Source: Gammaproteobacteria bacterium
GTDB taxonomy: Bacteria; Pseudomonadota; Gammaproteobacteria; Steroidobacterales; Steroidobacteraceae
DNA length: 6,050 nt
Direction: 5' to 3'
NCBI GenBank assembly: GCA_003162555.1
Contig: PMNQ01000068.1
Location: 1-6,050 of the forward strand
A program made the translations under genes and the position numbers. Below are positions 1 through 5,619 of the stretch, in pieces. Below the pieces are notes generated by a model. The model saw nothing but the letters and a program-made list of their open reading frames with translations. It was not told the DNA's origin and searched no databases. How positions within the stretch are numbered: position 1 is the stretch's first letter; every line of letters starts with the position of its first letter.

Positions 1-28
1 AGTGCAGTAGCGAAGCGGGAGAGCGGCG

Positions 29-652
29 ATGAAGCTACGAGCCAGACACATTGCGGGGGTCGCGCTGATGGCCAGCGCGCTGGTGCTGACCAGCGTCGGC
101 GCGCGGGCCGACGAAGCCGTTGACGGGATGCACGATTCCCATCAGCCGCGCGCTGCCGCGGTGACTGCTTCGTCCGTGCAGTATGTGACTCCTGATCTGA
201 CACTCACGCGCCAGGACGGCAAGCAGGTCTCGCTCCTCAAGGAAATGGACGACGGCCGCCCGGTTGTCCTGAATTTCATCTTCACGACCTGTGGTTCGAT
301 CTGTCCGCTTATGAGCCAGGTTTTCGGGCAGTTTCAGCACAAGCTTGGCCCGGATGGCGCGCATGTCCATCTGATGTCGATCTCGATCGACCCGGAGGAA
401 GATACGCCGCCGCGGTTGCGCGAATACGCGCAACGCTTTGGTGCCGGCCCGGGGTGGCAACATTACACAGGCACGCTGGCGGCGAGCCAGGCGGCGCAGC
501 GCGCCTTCGGCGTGTATCGCGGCGACAAGATGAGCCACGCGCCCGTGACGTTGCTGCGCATGGCCCCGGGGCAGCGTTGGTTGCGCCTGGAAGGCTTCGT
601 GACACCGGACGAACTGCTGCAGAATTACCGCCAGCTGCTCGCCGCCAAATGA
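29..652 (+). CDS. SCO1/SenC-family copper chaperone / thiol-disulfide protein
   Basis: This 207-residue exported protein has a thioredoxin fold of the SCO1/SenC/PrrC family. Family members bind copper through a CxxxC pair and a distal His, and help metallate cytochrome oxidase or other cuproenzymes, or act as thiol oxidoreductases. The copper-binding Cys pair is visible as CGSIC (C88, C92) after the strand VVLNFIFTTC. The family-typical SISIDPEEDTP follows at 117-127, and the expected distal histidine is H170 in KMSHAP. Residues 1-27 look like a signal peptide ending in ARA, so the mature protein is probably soluble in the periplasm rather than anchored by a helix. Length is normal for the family. 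GGGAGAG at 17-23 supports the ATG. The stop overlaps the start of the next gene by four bases, implying a shared transcript and translational coupling. Which cuproprotein it serves is not shown here. Confidence 0.93.
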   Translation: MKLRARHIAGVALMASALVLTSVGARADEAVDGMHDSHQPRAAAVTASSVQYVTPDLTLTRQDGKQVSLLKEMDDGRPVVLNFIFTTCGSICPLMSQVFGQFQHKLGPDGAHVHLMSISIDPEEDTPPRLREYAQRFGAGPGWQHYTGTLAASQAAQRAFGVYRGDKMSHAPVTLLRMAPGQRWLRLEGFVTPDELLQNYRQLLAAK

Positions 653-2283
653 CCATGGGAGCACGGGCGCGCTGGTTCTGCGGCCTTGCCCTGATAACCG
701 CGTGCGCCTGGTCCGCAGTGCCGCCAACACAACCGGAGACACTGGGTGAGGCCATTTACCGCCACGGTGCACTGCCAGGTGGCGAGCCCATTCGAGGCGA
801 GCGCGCGGCGGGAATGTACGTTGAAGGCAACACGGCCGCCTGCGTGAATTGCCACCGCCGCAGCGGGCTCGGGATGCAGGAAGGGCACCTGACCATTCCT
901 CCCGTTGCCGGCAGCTACCTGTTTCATCCGCGCGCCGGCACGATCGACGACCTCGACTTGCCCTTCGTACCCGGCATGCGCGCCGATCGCGATCCCTATA
1001 CGGACGCTTCGCTGGCGCAGGCCATACGCGATGGCATCGGAATGGGTGGCAAACCGCTCGATGTGTTGATGCCGCGTTTTAAACTGGATGACGCGCAGAT
1101 GGCAGCGCTGATCGCCTATCTCAAGCAGCTCTCGCCGGGCGCTGTGCCTGGCGTGACGGATTCCGTGTTGCACTTCGCGACAATCTTTACTCCCGACTCC
1201 GATCCTGTCGCGCGCCAGGGTGTGCTGGATGTGCTCAACCGGTTTTTCGAGGACAAGAATCACTACACGCGCGCGGAGAGCCCAAGGATGCGCTCCTCGC
1301 GCCGCATGATGTTCAAGGTCAACCGTCACTGGGAGCTGCATGTCTGGCAACTCAGCGGTGCGCCGGATACCTGGGAAGCGCAATTGCGGGCCAAACTGCA
1401 GGCCCAACCGGTGTTCGCGGTCATCTCCGGGCTGGGCGGCCACACCTGGGCGCCGGTGCAGCGCTTCTGTGAAGCGCAGCAGCTGCCTTGCCTTTTCCCG
1501 AACGTCGACCTGCCTGTCGATGCGGAAAGCAACTTCGAGACAGTCTATTTCTCCAGGGGCGTGCTGCTGGAAGCCGAACTGATGGCGCATGCGCTGCTCG
1601 CGATGCCAGACAAAGCCACTGAGCGGAAACTGGTGCAGGTCTACCGCGACGGAGACGTGGGCCCGGATGCCGCTGCCCGGTTGCGCGCAACCTTGAATGG
1701 CCATGCGTGGCATGTGATCAGCGAAACCATACCTGCGGCGGCATCTGCATCGGCACTGCGGGCTACGCTGGCGCGTGTCGGCCCTTGCGACGCACTCGTG
1801 CTCTGGCTGCGGCCGCAGGACATCGCTGCACTGGGCCCGCTGCCTGCGGACGTCAAGGTGGTGTACATGTCGGGTCGCATGGGCGGTCTGGACCAGGCGC
1901 CGTTGCCGACGGCCTGGCGGCATCTGACGCACATGGCCTATCCCTTCGATCTGCCTGAACATCGGGTTGTGCAAGTGGACTATCCGCTCGGATGGTTTCG
2001 CCTGCGTCAGATCCCGGTCGTTGCGCAGCAGGTCCAGGCGGATACGTATCTTGCGTGCATCATCCTTTCGGACACGCTCAATCACATGGTCGACACATTT
2101 GTTCGCGACTATTTGATCGAGCGCATCGAAGAGATGCTCGAACACCGGATTCTCACAGGTTACTACCCGCACCTCGCGCTGGCGCCGAACCAGCGATTCG
2201 CCTCCAAAGGCGGATATCTGGCGCACTTTGCCGAAGGGACGGGTACGCGCGTCGTGGCTGATGGAGACTGGATAGCGCCCTAG
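649..2283 (+). CDS. Cytochrome c / periplasmic-binding-protein-like fusion protein
   Basis: This 544-residue exported protein has two parts. Residues about 30-162 form a class I-type cytochrome c domain. Its haem site is CVNCH (C65, C68, H69), a likely axial Met is M141 in LMPRF, and the closing helix DDAQMAALIAYLKQL is typical of the fold. Residues about 170-544 resemble the ligand-binding component of branched-chain amino-acid-type ABC transporters (type 1 periplasmic binding fold), with alternating strands such as FAVISGLGG (256-264) and VVYMSG (404-409). Fusions of this kind are known in proteobacteria, but their ligand is not. Residues 1-23 are a signal sequence. ITAC (16-19) is a weak lipobox, so a lipid anchor on C19 is possible. 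ATG 649 is chosen because it overlaps the SCO stop (ATGA). It has no clear Shine-Dalgarno, and ATG 655 is an alternative. An in-frame extension upstream to 454 is rejected because it runs inside the SCO gene and buries the signal peptide. No ABC permease or ATPase is present, so a sensing or electron-transfer role is more likely than uptake (inference). Confidence 0.85.
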   Translation: MTMGARARWFCGLALITACAWSAVPPTQPETLGEAIYRHGALPGGEPIRGERAAGMYVEGNTAACVNCHRRSGLGMQEGHLTIPPVAGSYLFHPRAGTIDDLDLPFVPGMRADRDPYTDASLAQAIRDGIGMGGKPLDVLMPRFKLDDAQMAALIAYLKQLSPGAVPGVTDSVLHFATIFTPDSDPVARQGVLDVLNRFFEDKNHYTRAESPRMRSSRRMMFKVNRHWELHVWQLSGAPDTWEAQLRAKLQAQPVFAVISGLGGHTWAPVQRFCEAQQLPCLFPNVDLPVDAESNFETVYFSRGVLLEAELMAHALLAMPDKATERKLVQVYRDGDVGPDAAARLRATLNGHAWHVISETIPAAASASALRATLARVGPCDALVLWLRPQDIAALGPLPADVKVVYMSGRMGGLDQAPLPTAWRHLTHMAYPFDLPEHRVVQVDYPLGWFRLRQIPVVAQQVQADTYLACIILSDTLNHMVDTFVRDYLIERIEEMLEHRILTGYYPHLALAPNQRFASKGGYLAHFAEGTGTRVVADGDWIAP

Positions 2284-2407
2284 GCCTGCGAGTGTTCCGA
2301 TTATGGATGCAGGTCACACTTAAGGTCGATATGTTAAGCAAAAGGGCATGTAAGTTGTTGTTTTGGCGTAGTATTAATGCGTTGCGAGTGGCTGATTTAC
2401 AGGAGTC
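2284..2407. other. Intergenic gap, AT-richer, probable promoter region
   Basis: This non-coding gap separates the cytochrome fusion gene from the tandem paralogues and is visibly richer in A and T than the flanking genes, especially at 2319-2380. TATTAA (2372-2377) and TAGTAT (2369-2374) resemble -10 elements, but no convincing -35 sits 16-18 bases upstream of either. An imperfect dyad, CTTAA (2319-2323) with TTAAG (2334-2338), is the only symmetric element seen. No strong hairpin with a T-run follows the stop at 2283, so no intrinsic terminator is called. A promoter for the downstream pair is likely from composition alone. Confidence 0.35.
2401..2405 (+). promoter_or_regulatory. Ribosome binding site deciding the start at 2414
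   Basis: AGGAG lies eight bases before ATG 2414 but only two bases before the in-frame ATG 2408. The first spacing is near optimal and the second too short, so translation most likely starts at 2414. Confidence 0.6.
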
Positions 2408-2413
2408 ATGCGG

Positions 2414-3325
2414 ATGAAGGCGAGCAGATTTTCAGGACCGATTCTCACCACGGGCTTAGCGTGCATGACGCTGCAAGTTCATGCCGCGGCGAGCCCATCA
2501 ACAACGGTTGCAAAGCCGTCCGCCGCTGTCGCGAAGCCACACGTCGTGCCTCCGAAGCCCACGATCATGCACTCGAAAGTTGTGGCAGCACCGGTGCTGC
2601 CTCCAATGACCGTGCAGCAGATCATCGACAGGCATGTCGCTGCCCGCGGTGGTGCCGCGGCCTGGAAGGCAGTGCTTTCCATCACCTTCAAGGGCAACAT
2701 GGGCGCCGGCGGCACCGTCTACGAGGCTGTGTCCGCGAAGAGATCGCTCGAGCGCAAAGAGCGCCCCGAGGTGCTGTTGCCGTTCACGCTGTCGAGCAAG
2801 CGGCCGCACAAGACACGCCTTGAACTCAATTTCAATGGGCAGACGGCGGTGCAGGTGTACGACGGGACCGCTGGCTACAAGTACCGCCCATTCATGGGCC
2901 GGAATGACTGGGAACCCTACAGCGCGGATGAAACGAAGCTGGCTGCGGCCGAGCCCGGCATGGATGGCCTGCTGGTTGACGCAGCGAGCAACGGCCGACA
3001 CGTGGAATCGGCCGGAACAGACATGGTGGAGGGCAATCCGGCGTATCGGCTGAGAGTCACGCGCGCGGACGGCAAGGTCCTGCGCGTCTGGATCGATGCC
3101 AAGAGCTTCCTTGAGACCAAGGAAGACGGCGCACCACGCAAGCTGGATGCACGCATGCATCCCGTGTCCATCTACCTGCGGGACTACAAGCCCGAGCAGG
3201 GTCTGATGATCGCGCACACCGTCGAGACTGAGGTGCAGGGCGTCGCCAAGACCGAGAAGATCACAGTGGACAGCGTCCTGGTGAACCCCAAGCTGGACGA
3301 TTCGCAATTCACGAAACCCAAGTGA
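2414..3325 (+). CDS. Exported LolA-like / outer-membrane-lipoprotein-sorting-type protein, paralogue 1
   Basis: This 303-residue protein has a signal peptide (residues 1-24, ending QVHA). A low-complexity Ala/Pro/Lys/Val linker follows (about 25-63, with VAKP occurring twice), then a globular domain from about residue 66. The domain opens with a helix ending ARGGAAAW (77-84) and continues as alternating beta strands (TRLELNF, TAVQVYD, YRLRVTR, VLRVWIDA, VSIYLRDY). This suits the open beta-barrel half-shell seen in LolA/LolB-like proteins and in proteins often named outer membrane lipoprotein-sorting protein. That assignment rests on pattern and is not certain. The protein is clearly paralogous to the next gene: both share the RGGAAAW opening, a WIDA strand followed by a Leu-Glu turn, and a xVxINP/VLVNP-type ending. 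It probably acts in the periplasm on a hydrophobic ligand or lipoprotein, but no substrate can be named. The start at 2414 is set by ribosome-binding-site spacing. Confidence 0.8.
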   Translation: MKASRFSGPILTTGLACMTLQVHAAASPSTTVAKPSAAVAKPHVVPPKPTIMHSKVVAAPVLPPMTVQQIIDRHVAARGGAAAWKAVLSITFKGNMGAGGTVYEAVSAKRSLERKERPEVLLPFTLSSKRPHKTRLELNFNGQTAVQVYDGTAGYKYRPFMGRNDWEPYSADETKLAAAEPGMDGLLVDAASNGRHVESAGTDMVEGNPAYRLRVTRADGKVLRVWIDAKSFLETKEDGAPRKLDARMHPVSIYLRDYKPEQGLMIAHTVETEVQGVAKTEKITVDSVLVNPKLDDSQFTKPK

Positions 3326-3342
3326 TGCAGCGGAGAGAATGA

Positions 3343-4173
3343 ATGAAAACGGCGGGACTTTGGGTCCTTGCGTTGCTGAGTGCGGGATTGACTTGCGCTG
3401 CGAATGCGTCAGGCAGCGCTGTGACTCCGACGGTCGATCAAATCCTGGCGCAATACCTCGAGGCGCGGGGTGGCGCGGCGGCCTGGTCAAAGGTGCACAC
3501 CCTGGGCTGGATCGGGCACATCGAATCGGGCCTGCCAGGGAGTCCCAAGGTTCCCTTCCTGCTGTTGTTCCAGCGCCCAGGCGCCACGCATTTCGAGGTC
3601 ACGGCGCAAAACCAGCACTCCATGCGAATTTTTGATGGCGCGCGTGGATGGAGGTCCACCCCGGGTGGCGAGACCGGCACCGTGGTAAACGAGTACACGC
3701 CTGAGGAAATCAGCGCGGCGCGTGACTCCGGAGGCCTGGATGGGCCGCTCGTCAATTCTGCGGCGAAAGGCATCCGCGTGGTTCTGGACCGCCTGGAGAA
3801 CATCGAAAGTCGCGATGCCTGGCGGTTGAATGTGACCTTGCCCTCGGGCCAGATCCAGACGCACTGGATCGATGCAAATACGTATCTGGAGCTGCGCTAC
3901 GATCGCAATTCACGCAATGTAATGGGCATGGCGACGAAGATTTCGGTGTACTACCGCAACTACCAGTCGATCGGAGGCTTGAAGCTCCCGTTGCTGGTCG
4001 AGACTCAGGCCGAGGGCGGCGCGAACTCCGACAGGATGATCATCGAGAAGGTGGCAATCAACCCGACGCTGCAGGCCAATACCTTCGTGCGTCCTGACCT
4101 GCCTGCGGCGAAGCATGGTGGCGTCATGGTCAACATTCCGGGTCCCGAGTCGCCGGGGGCCGCGCGTCGCTGA
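3343..4173 (+). CDS. Exported LolA-like / outer-membrane-lipoprotein-sorting-type protein, paralogue 2
   Basis: This 276-residue protein has a signal peptide (about 1-22, ending CAANA) and a domain that matches the preceding gene along its length. Shared points are VDQILAQYLEARGGAAAW (31-48), a FDGARGW turn (97-103), HWIDANTYLE (174-183), the strand KISVYYRNYQ (199-208) and VAINPTLQANTF (237-248). It lacks the Ala/Pro/Lys linker of its neighbour, and its last about 25 residues (Pro/Gly/Ala rich) appear disordered. GGAGAG at 3332-3337 precedes the ATG, and the intergenic distance to paralogue 1 is 17 bases, so the two are almost certainly cotranscribed. Divergence is substantial, which suggests an old duplication with separate roles, or two subunits, rather than redundant copies. 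The function is unknown. A periplasmic lipid- or lipoprotein-handling role is inferred from the fold type only. Confidence 0.8.
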   Translation: MKTAGLWVLALLSAGLTCAANASGSAVTPTVDQILAQYLEARGGAAAWSKVHTLGWIGHIESGLPGSPKVPFLLLFQRPGATHFEVTAQNQHSMRIFDGARGWRSTPGGETGTVVNEYTPEEISAARDSGGLDGPLVNSAAKGIRVVLDRLENIESRDAWRLNVTLPSGQIQTHWIDANTYLELRYDRNSRNVMGMATKISVYYRNYQSIGGLKLPLLVETQAEGGANSDRMIIEKVAINPTLQANTFVRPDLPAAKHGGVMVNIPGPESPGAARR

Positions 4174-4228
4174 CCGCCTGAACGACCCTTATGTCAAAGG
4201 CAGACGGGAAGCGGTAAGAGGTTATCGG

Positions 4229-4234
4229 TACAAT
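4229..4234 (+). promoter_or_regulatory. Possible -10 element before the response regulator
   Basis: TACAAT matches the -10 consensus at five of six positions. No good -35 lies 16-18 bases upstream and there is no TGn extension, so activator dependence or chance are both possible. If used, transcription would begin near 4241, downstream of the in-frame ATG at 4233, and that ATG could not be the start codon. Confidence 0.3.
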
Positions 4235-4256
4235 GGCTTGGGGGATTTCCAAGCCA
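4234..4256 (+). repeat. Inverted repeat (8-bp perfect arms, 7-base spacer) in the regulator's leader
   Basis: TGGCTTGG (4234-4241) is followed by GGGATTT and then the exact reverse complement CCAAGCCA (4249-4256). It lies directly downstream of TACAAT and abuts the Shine-Dalgarno of the response regulator. It could be an operator for a dimeric regulator, possibly the regulator itself, or an mRNA hairpin that affects translation or stability. No T-run follows, so it is not a typical intrinsic terminator. Confidence 0.55.
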
Positions 4257-4262
4257 GGGAGG
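4256..4262 (+). promoter_or_regulatory. Strong Shine-Dalgarno supporting a TTG start at 4272
   Basis: AGGGAGG is followed after nine bases by TTG 4272, in frame with the regulator. The competing ATG 4233 has only AAGAGG eleven bases upstream. ATG 4323 directly follows the self-complementary GGGCGCGCCC (4313-4322), and ATG 4353 has no recognisable site. Confidence 0.5.
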
Positions 4263-4271
4263 CGAGGTTTC

Positions 4272-5093
4272 TTGGCGCGCACACCGTTCGAGACAGCAAA
4301 CGCAAGGAAAGCGGGCGCGCCCATGGCGCAGCCTCCCGCCGGCGCTGCGGTCATGGAAAGCGCTGCAGTGCCAGGCCCGGCGGGTACTACGTTGTCGCTG
4401 CTGCTGGTCGACGATCACACCATCTTGCGCGAGGGGTTGCGCGCGCTCCTTGAGTTGCAACCTGACCTGCGCGTCGTTGGCGAGGCCGGCGCATTCGATG
4501 AGGCCGTCGAACTCGCCACGCGGCTCCAGCCGGCCGTGGTGCTGACGGATATCGGCCTGCCCGGCCGGTCCGGACTGTTGCTGGTGCGGGAACTGCGCCG
4601 GGTGTGTCCCGCCGCCCGGGTTATTCTGTTGACCGCGCACGCGAGCGAAGAGTACATCCGTGCCGGACTCGATGCCCAGGCCGATGGTTACGTTCTCAAG
4701 GACGCCGGACACGCCGAGCTGATTGCGGCAATCCGCACCGTAGTGACCGGGCAGCATTTCCTGTGCAAGGCCGTGGCATCGCGGGTGCTCGCCACATACC
4801 TGCTGCGCGACGGGCATTCGCCGCAGCGGGATCCGCTCAATTCTGTAACTGCGCGCGAACGGCAGGTGCTGACGCGCATCGCGTCGGGTCATTCGAACAA
4901 GGTTGTGGCGCGCGAGCTGAATCTCAGTGTCAAGACGATTGAAAAGCATCGCGCCAATCTGATGCGCAAGCTCGCGCTGCATAACACTGCCGATATCACC
5001 CGGTTTGCCCTCAACCACCATCTCATGGACCATGAGAGTTCGGAAGCCTCTGGCAAGCTGGAGCTGCGCAGAGCGGTCGGGAGTTCCCTGTGA
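4272..5093 (+). CDS. NarL/FixJ-family response regulator (receiver + LuxR-type HTH)
   Basis: This is a DNA-binding response regulator of about 273 residues from TTG 4272. The receiver domain begins at LSLLLVDDH. It has the acidic pair D47/D48, the phospho-acceptor D93 in VVLTDIGLPG, the switch Thr T121 in ILLTAH, and the conserved Lys K143 in GYVLKDAG. The C-terminal LuxR/GerE helix-turn-helix runs from about 192 to 252 (VTARERQVLTRIASG, then ARELNLSVKTIEKHRANLMRKL, split here only by a short stretch), followed by about 20 extra residues. All key residues are intact, so phosphorylation-dependent dimerisation and DNA binding are expected. The N-terminus before the receiver is unusually long (about 40 residues, Ala/Pro rich). 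Starting at ATG 4323 or 4353 would shorten it, and ATG 4233 would lengthen it. No histidine kinase is in the window. The stop overlaps the next gene's GTG by four bases. Its targets are unknown. Neighbouring genes, including its own operon, are the first candidates. Confidence 0.93.
   Translation: MARTPFETANARKAGAPMAQPPAGAAVMESAAVPGPAGTTLSLLLVDDHTILREGLRALLELQPDLRVVGEAGAFDEAVELATRLQPAVVLTDIGLPGRSGLLLVRELRRVCPAARVILLTAHASEEYIRAGLDAQADGYVLKDAGHAELIAAIRTVVTGQHFLCKAVASRVLATYLLRDGHSPQRDPLNSVTARERQVLTRIASGHSNKVVARELNLSVKTIEKHRANLMRKLALHNTADITRFALNHHLMDHESSEASGKLELRRAVGSSL
5079..5083 (+). promoter_or_regulatory. Shine-Dalgarno for the GTG start at 5090
   Basis: GGGAG, inside the end of the response-regulator gene, is six bases upstream of GTG 5090. 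This supports GTG over ATG 5105, whose nearest purine run (AGGG, 5100-5103) is only one base away. Confidence 0.5.
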
Positions 5094-5545
5094 GCCTGCA
5101 GGGCATGCGGCGTTCGGCCGCGTCGCGATGCGGGTTCGTGCTGTTGGTGGTCCTGGCAATGGGGCTCAAGGCCCTGATACCGACAGGGTTCATGCTGGCC
5201 GCGGTGGGTGGGCACGCTCAGCTGGTCATGTGTCCGGCCGGCATTCATGCGACCGCCATGAAACAGCACGCCGCCGCCATGGCGGCGATGATGGTGATGG
5301 ACGCTTCCTCATCCGCGCACATGATGCATGCGGCGGGCGTCGATCATTCCGCGCACGCGGCGTTGGCGGCCGAACAGTGCCCGTTTGCATTCGCCAGTGC
5401 CAGTGTGCTGCCGGCACCGGTGCCGCAAGTCACCGAACCCTATTTCACCGTCGTGCGTCCGGTTGCGGTGGCCGTGGTCCTTTCCATTCCCATTGCGCCG
5501 CCGATCCGGCATAGCGCCCCACGGGGCCCGCCCGCTCTCGCCTGA
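5090..5545 (+). CDS. DUF2946-like small membrane/periplasmic protein, Met/His-rich
   Basis: This 151-residue protein resembles the DUF2946 group, whose members have an N-terminal hydrophobic segment ending in a R/K-A-L-I-P-x-G-F-M motif (here KALIPTGFM, 27-35), two Cys-Pro sites and a second hydrophobic stretch. The visible parts are a hydrophobic segment at about 14-32, MCPAG (C48), a Met/His-rich loop at about 53-89 (at least 8 Met and 6 His), EQCPFAFA (C97), and a hydrophobic stretch at about 119-137 before a Pro-rich tail. Family function is not established. Relatives are often found near copper-related or TonB-receptor genes (recalled context, not tested here). The Met, His and Cys content suggests copper binding in the periplasm, which is inference. 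The GTG start overlaps the regulator's stop (GTGA, 5090-5093), implying translational coupling and an operon. Confidence 0.75.
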   Translation: MSLQGMRRSAASRCGFVLLVVLAMGLKALIPTGFMLAAVGGHAQLVMCPAGIHATAMKQHAAAMAAMMVMDASSSAHMMHAAGVDHSAHAALAAEQCPFAFASASVLPAPVPQVTEPYFTVVRPVAVAVVLSIPIAPPIRHSAPRGPPALA

Positions 5546-5570
5546 GAAGTGCTCGTAGCGTTCGCGGCAC

Positions 5571-5585
5571 CGGTCACGATGACCG
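5571..5585. repeat. Short inverted repeat in the gap before the outer-membrane gene
   Basis: CGGTCA (5571-5576) and TGACCG (5580-5585) are perfect reverse complements around a three-base centre. They lie in the 74-base gap (5546-5619) between the DUF2946-like gene and the last gene. There is no T-run after it, so an intrinsic terminator is unlikely. A small operator or a chance GC-rich dyad remain possible. No convincing promoter hexamers were seen in this gap. Confidence 0.25.
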
Positions 5586-5619
5586 CGCCGCGCTGTGCAA
5601 TCTCTTGCGGGAGCAGATC

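Noticed and set aside
625..2226. Long open frame (533 codons) on the minus strand, antisense to the cytochrome fusion gene.
   Set aside because: Its product is rich in Arg/His/Gln with no recognisable domain, no signal and no ribosome site. It lies wholly opposite a gene with a clear haem motif. Long antisense frames are expected in GC-rich DNA.
2285..2313. CCTGC/GCAGG pairing just after the cytochrome gene as a terminator.
   Set aside because: A five-base stem with a 19-base loop and no following T-run is too weak.
2364..2380. TGGC followed by TGC before the first LolA-like gene, resembling a sigma-54 -24/-12 promoter.
   Set aside because: The GG-to-GC distance is two bases too long for sigma-54, which tolerates little change in spacing.
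2408..2413. ATG 2408 as the start of the first LolA-like gene.
   Set aside because: It is only two bases from AGGAG. ATG 2414, in the same frame, has the proper spacing and gives a cleaner signal peptide.
2498..3490. Minus-strand open frame (330 codons) across both LolA-like genes.
   Set aside because: It spans the end of one well-supported gene, the intergenic gap and the start of another, with no domain pattern of its own.
4174..4220. Possible terminator after the second LolA-like gene (ACCGC 4173-4177 with GCGGT 4211-4215, and CCTT/AAGG inside).
   Set aside because: The stems are short, the loops long, and there is no T-run, so chance complementarity in GC-rich sequence is sufficient.
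4233..4271. ATG 4233 as the start of the response regulator.
   Set aside because: The Shine-Dalgarno is weak and distant, the codon overlaps a TACAAT -10-like element and the dyad, and a much better ribosome site precedes TTG 4272. It is not excluded, only less likely.
4194..5159. Minus-strand open frame (321 codons) opposite the response regulator.
   Set aside because: It mirrors a gene with all receiver and helix-turn-helix residues intact. The antisense product has no recognisable motif.
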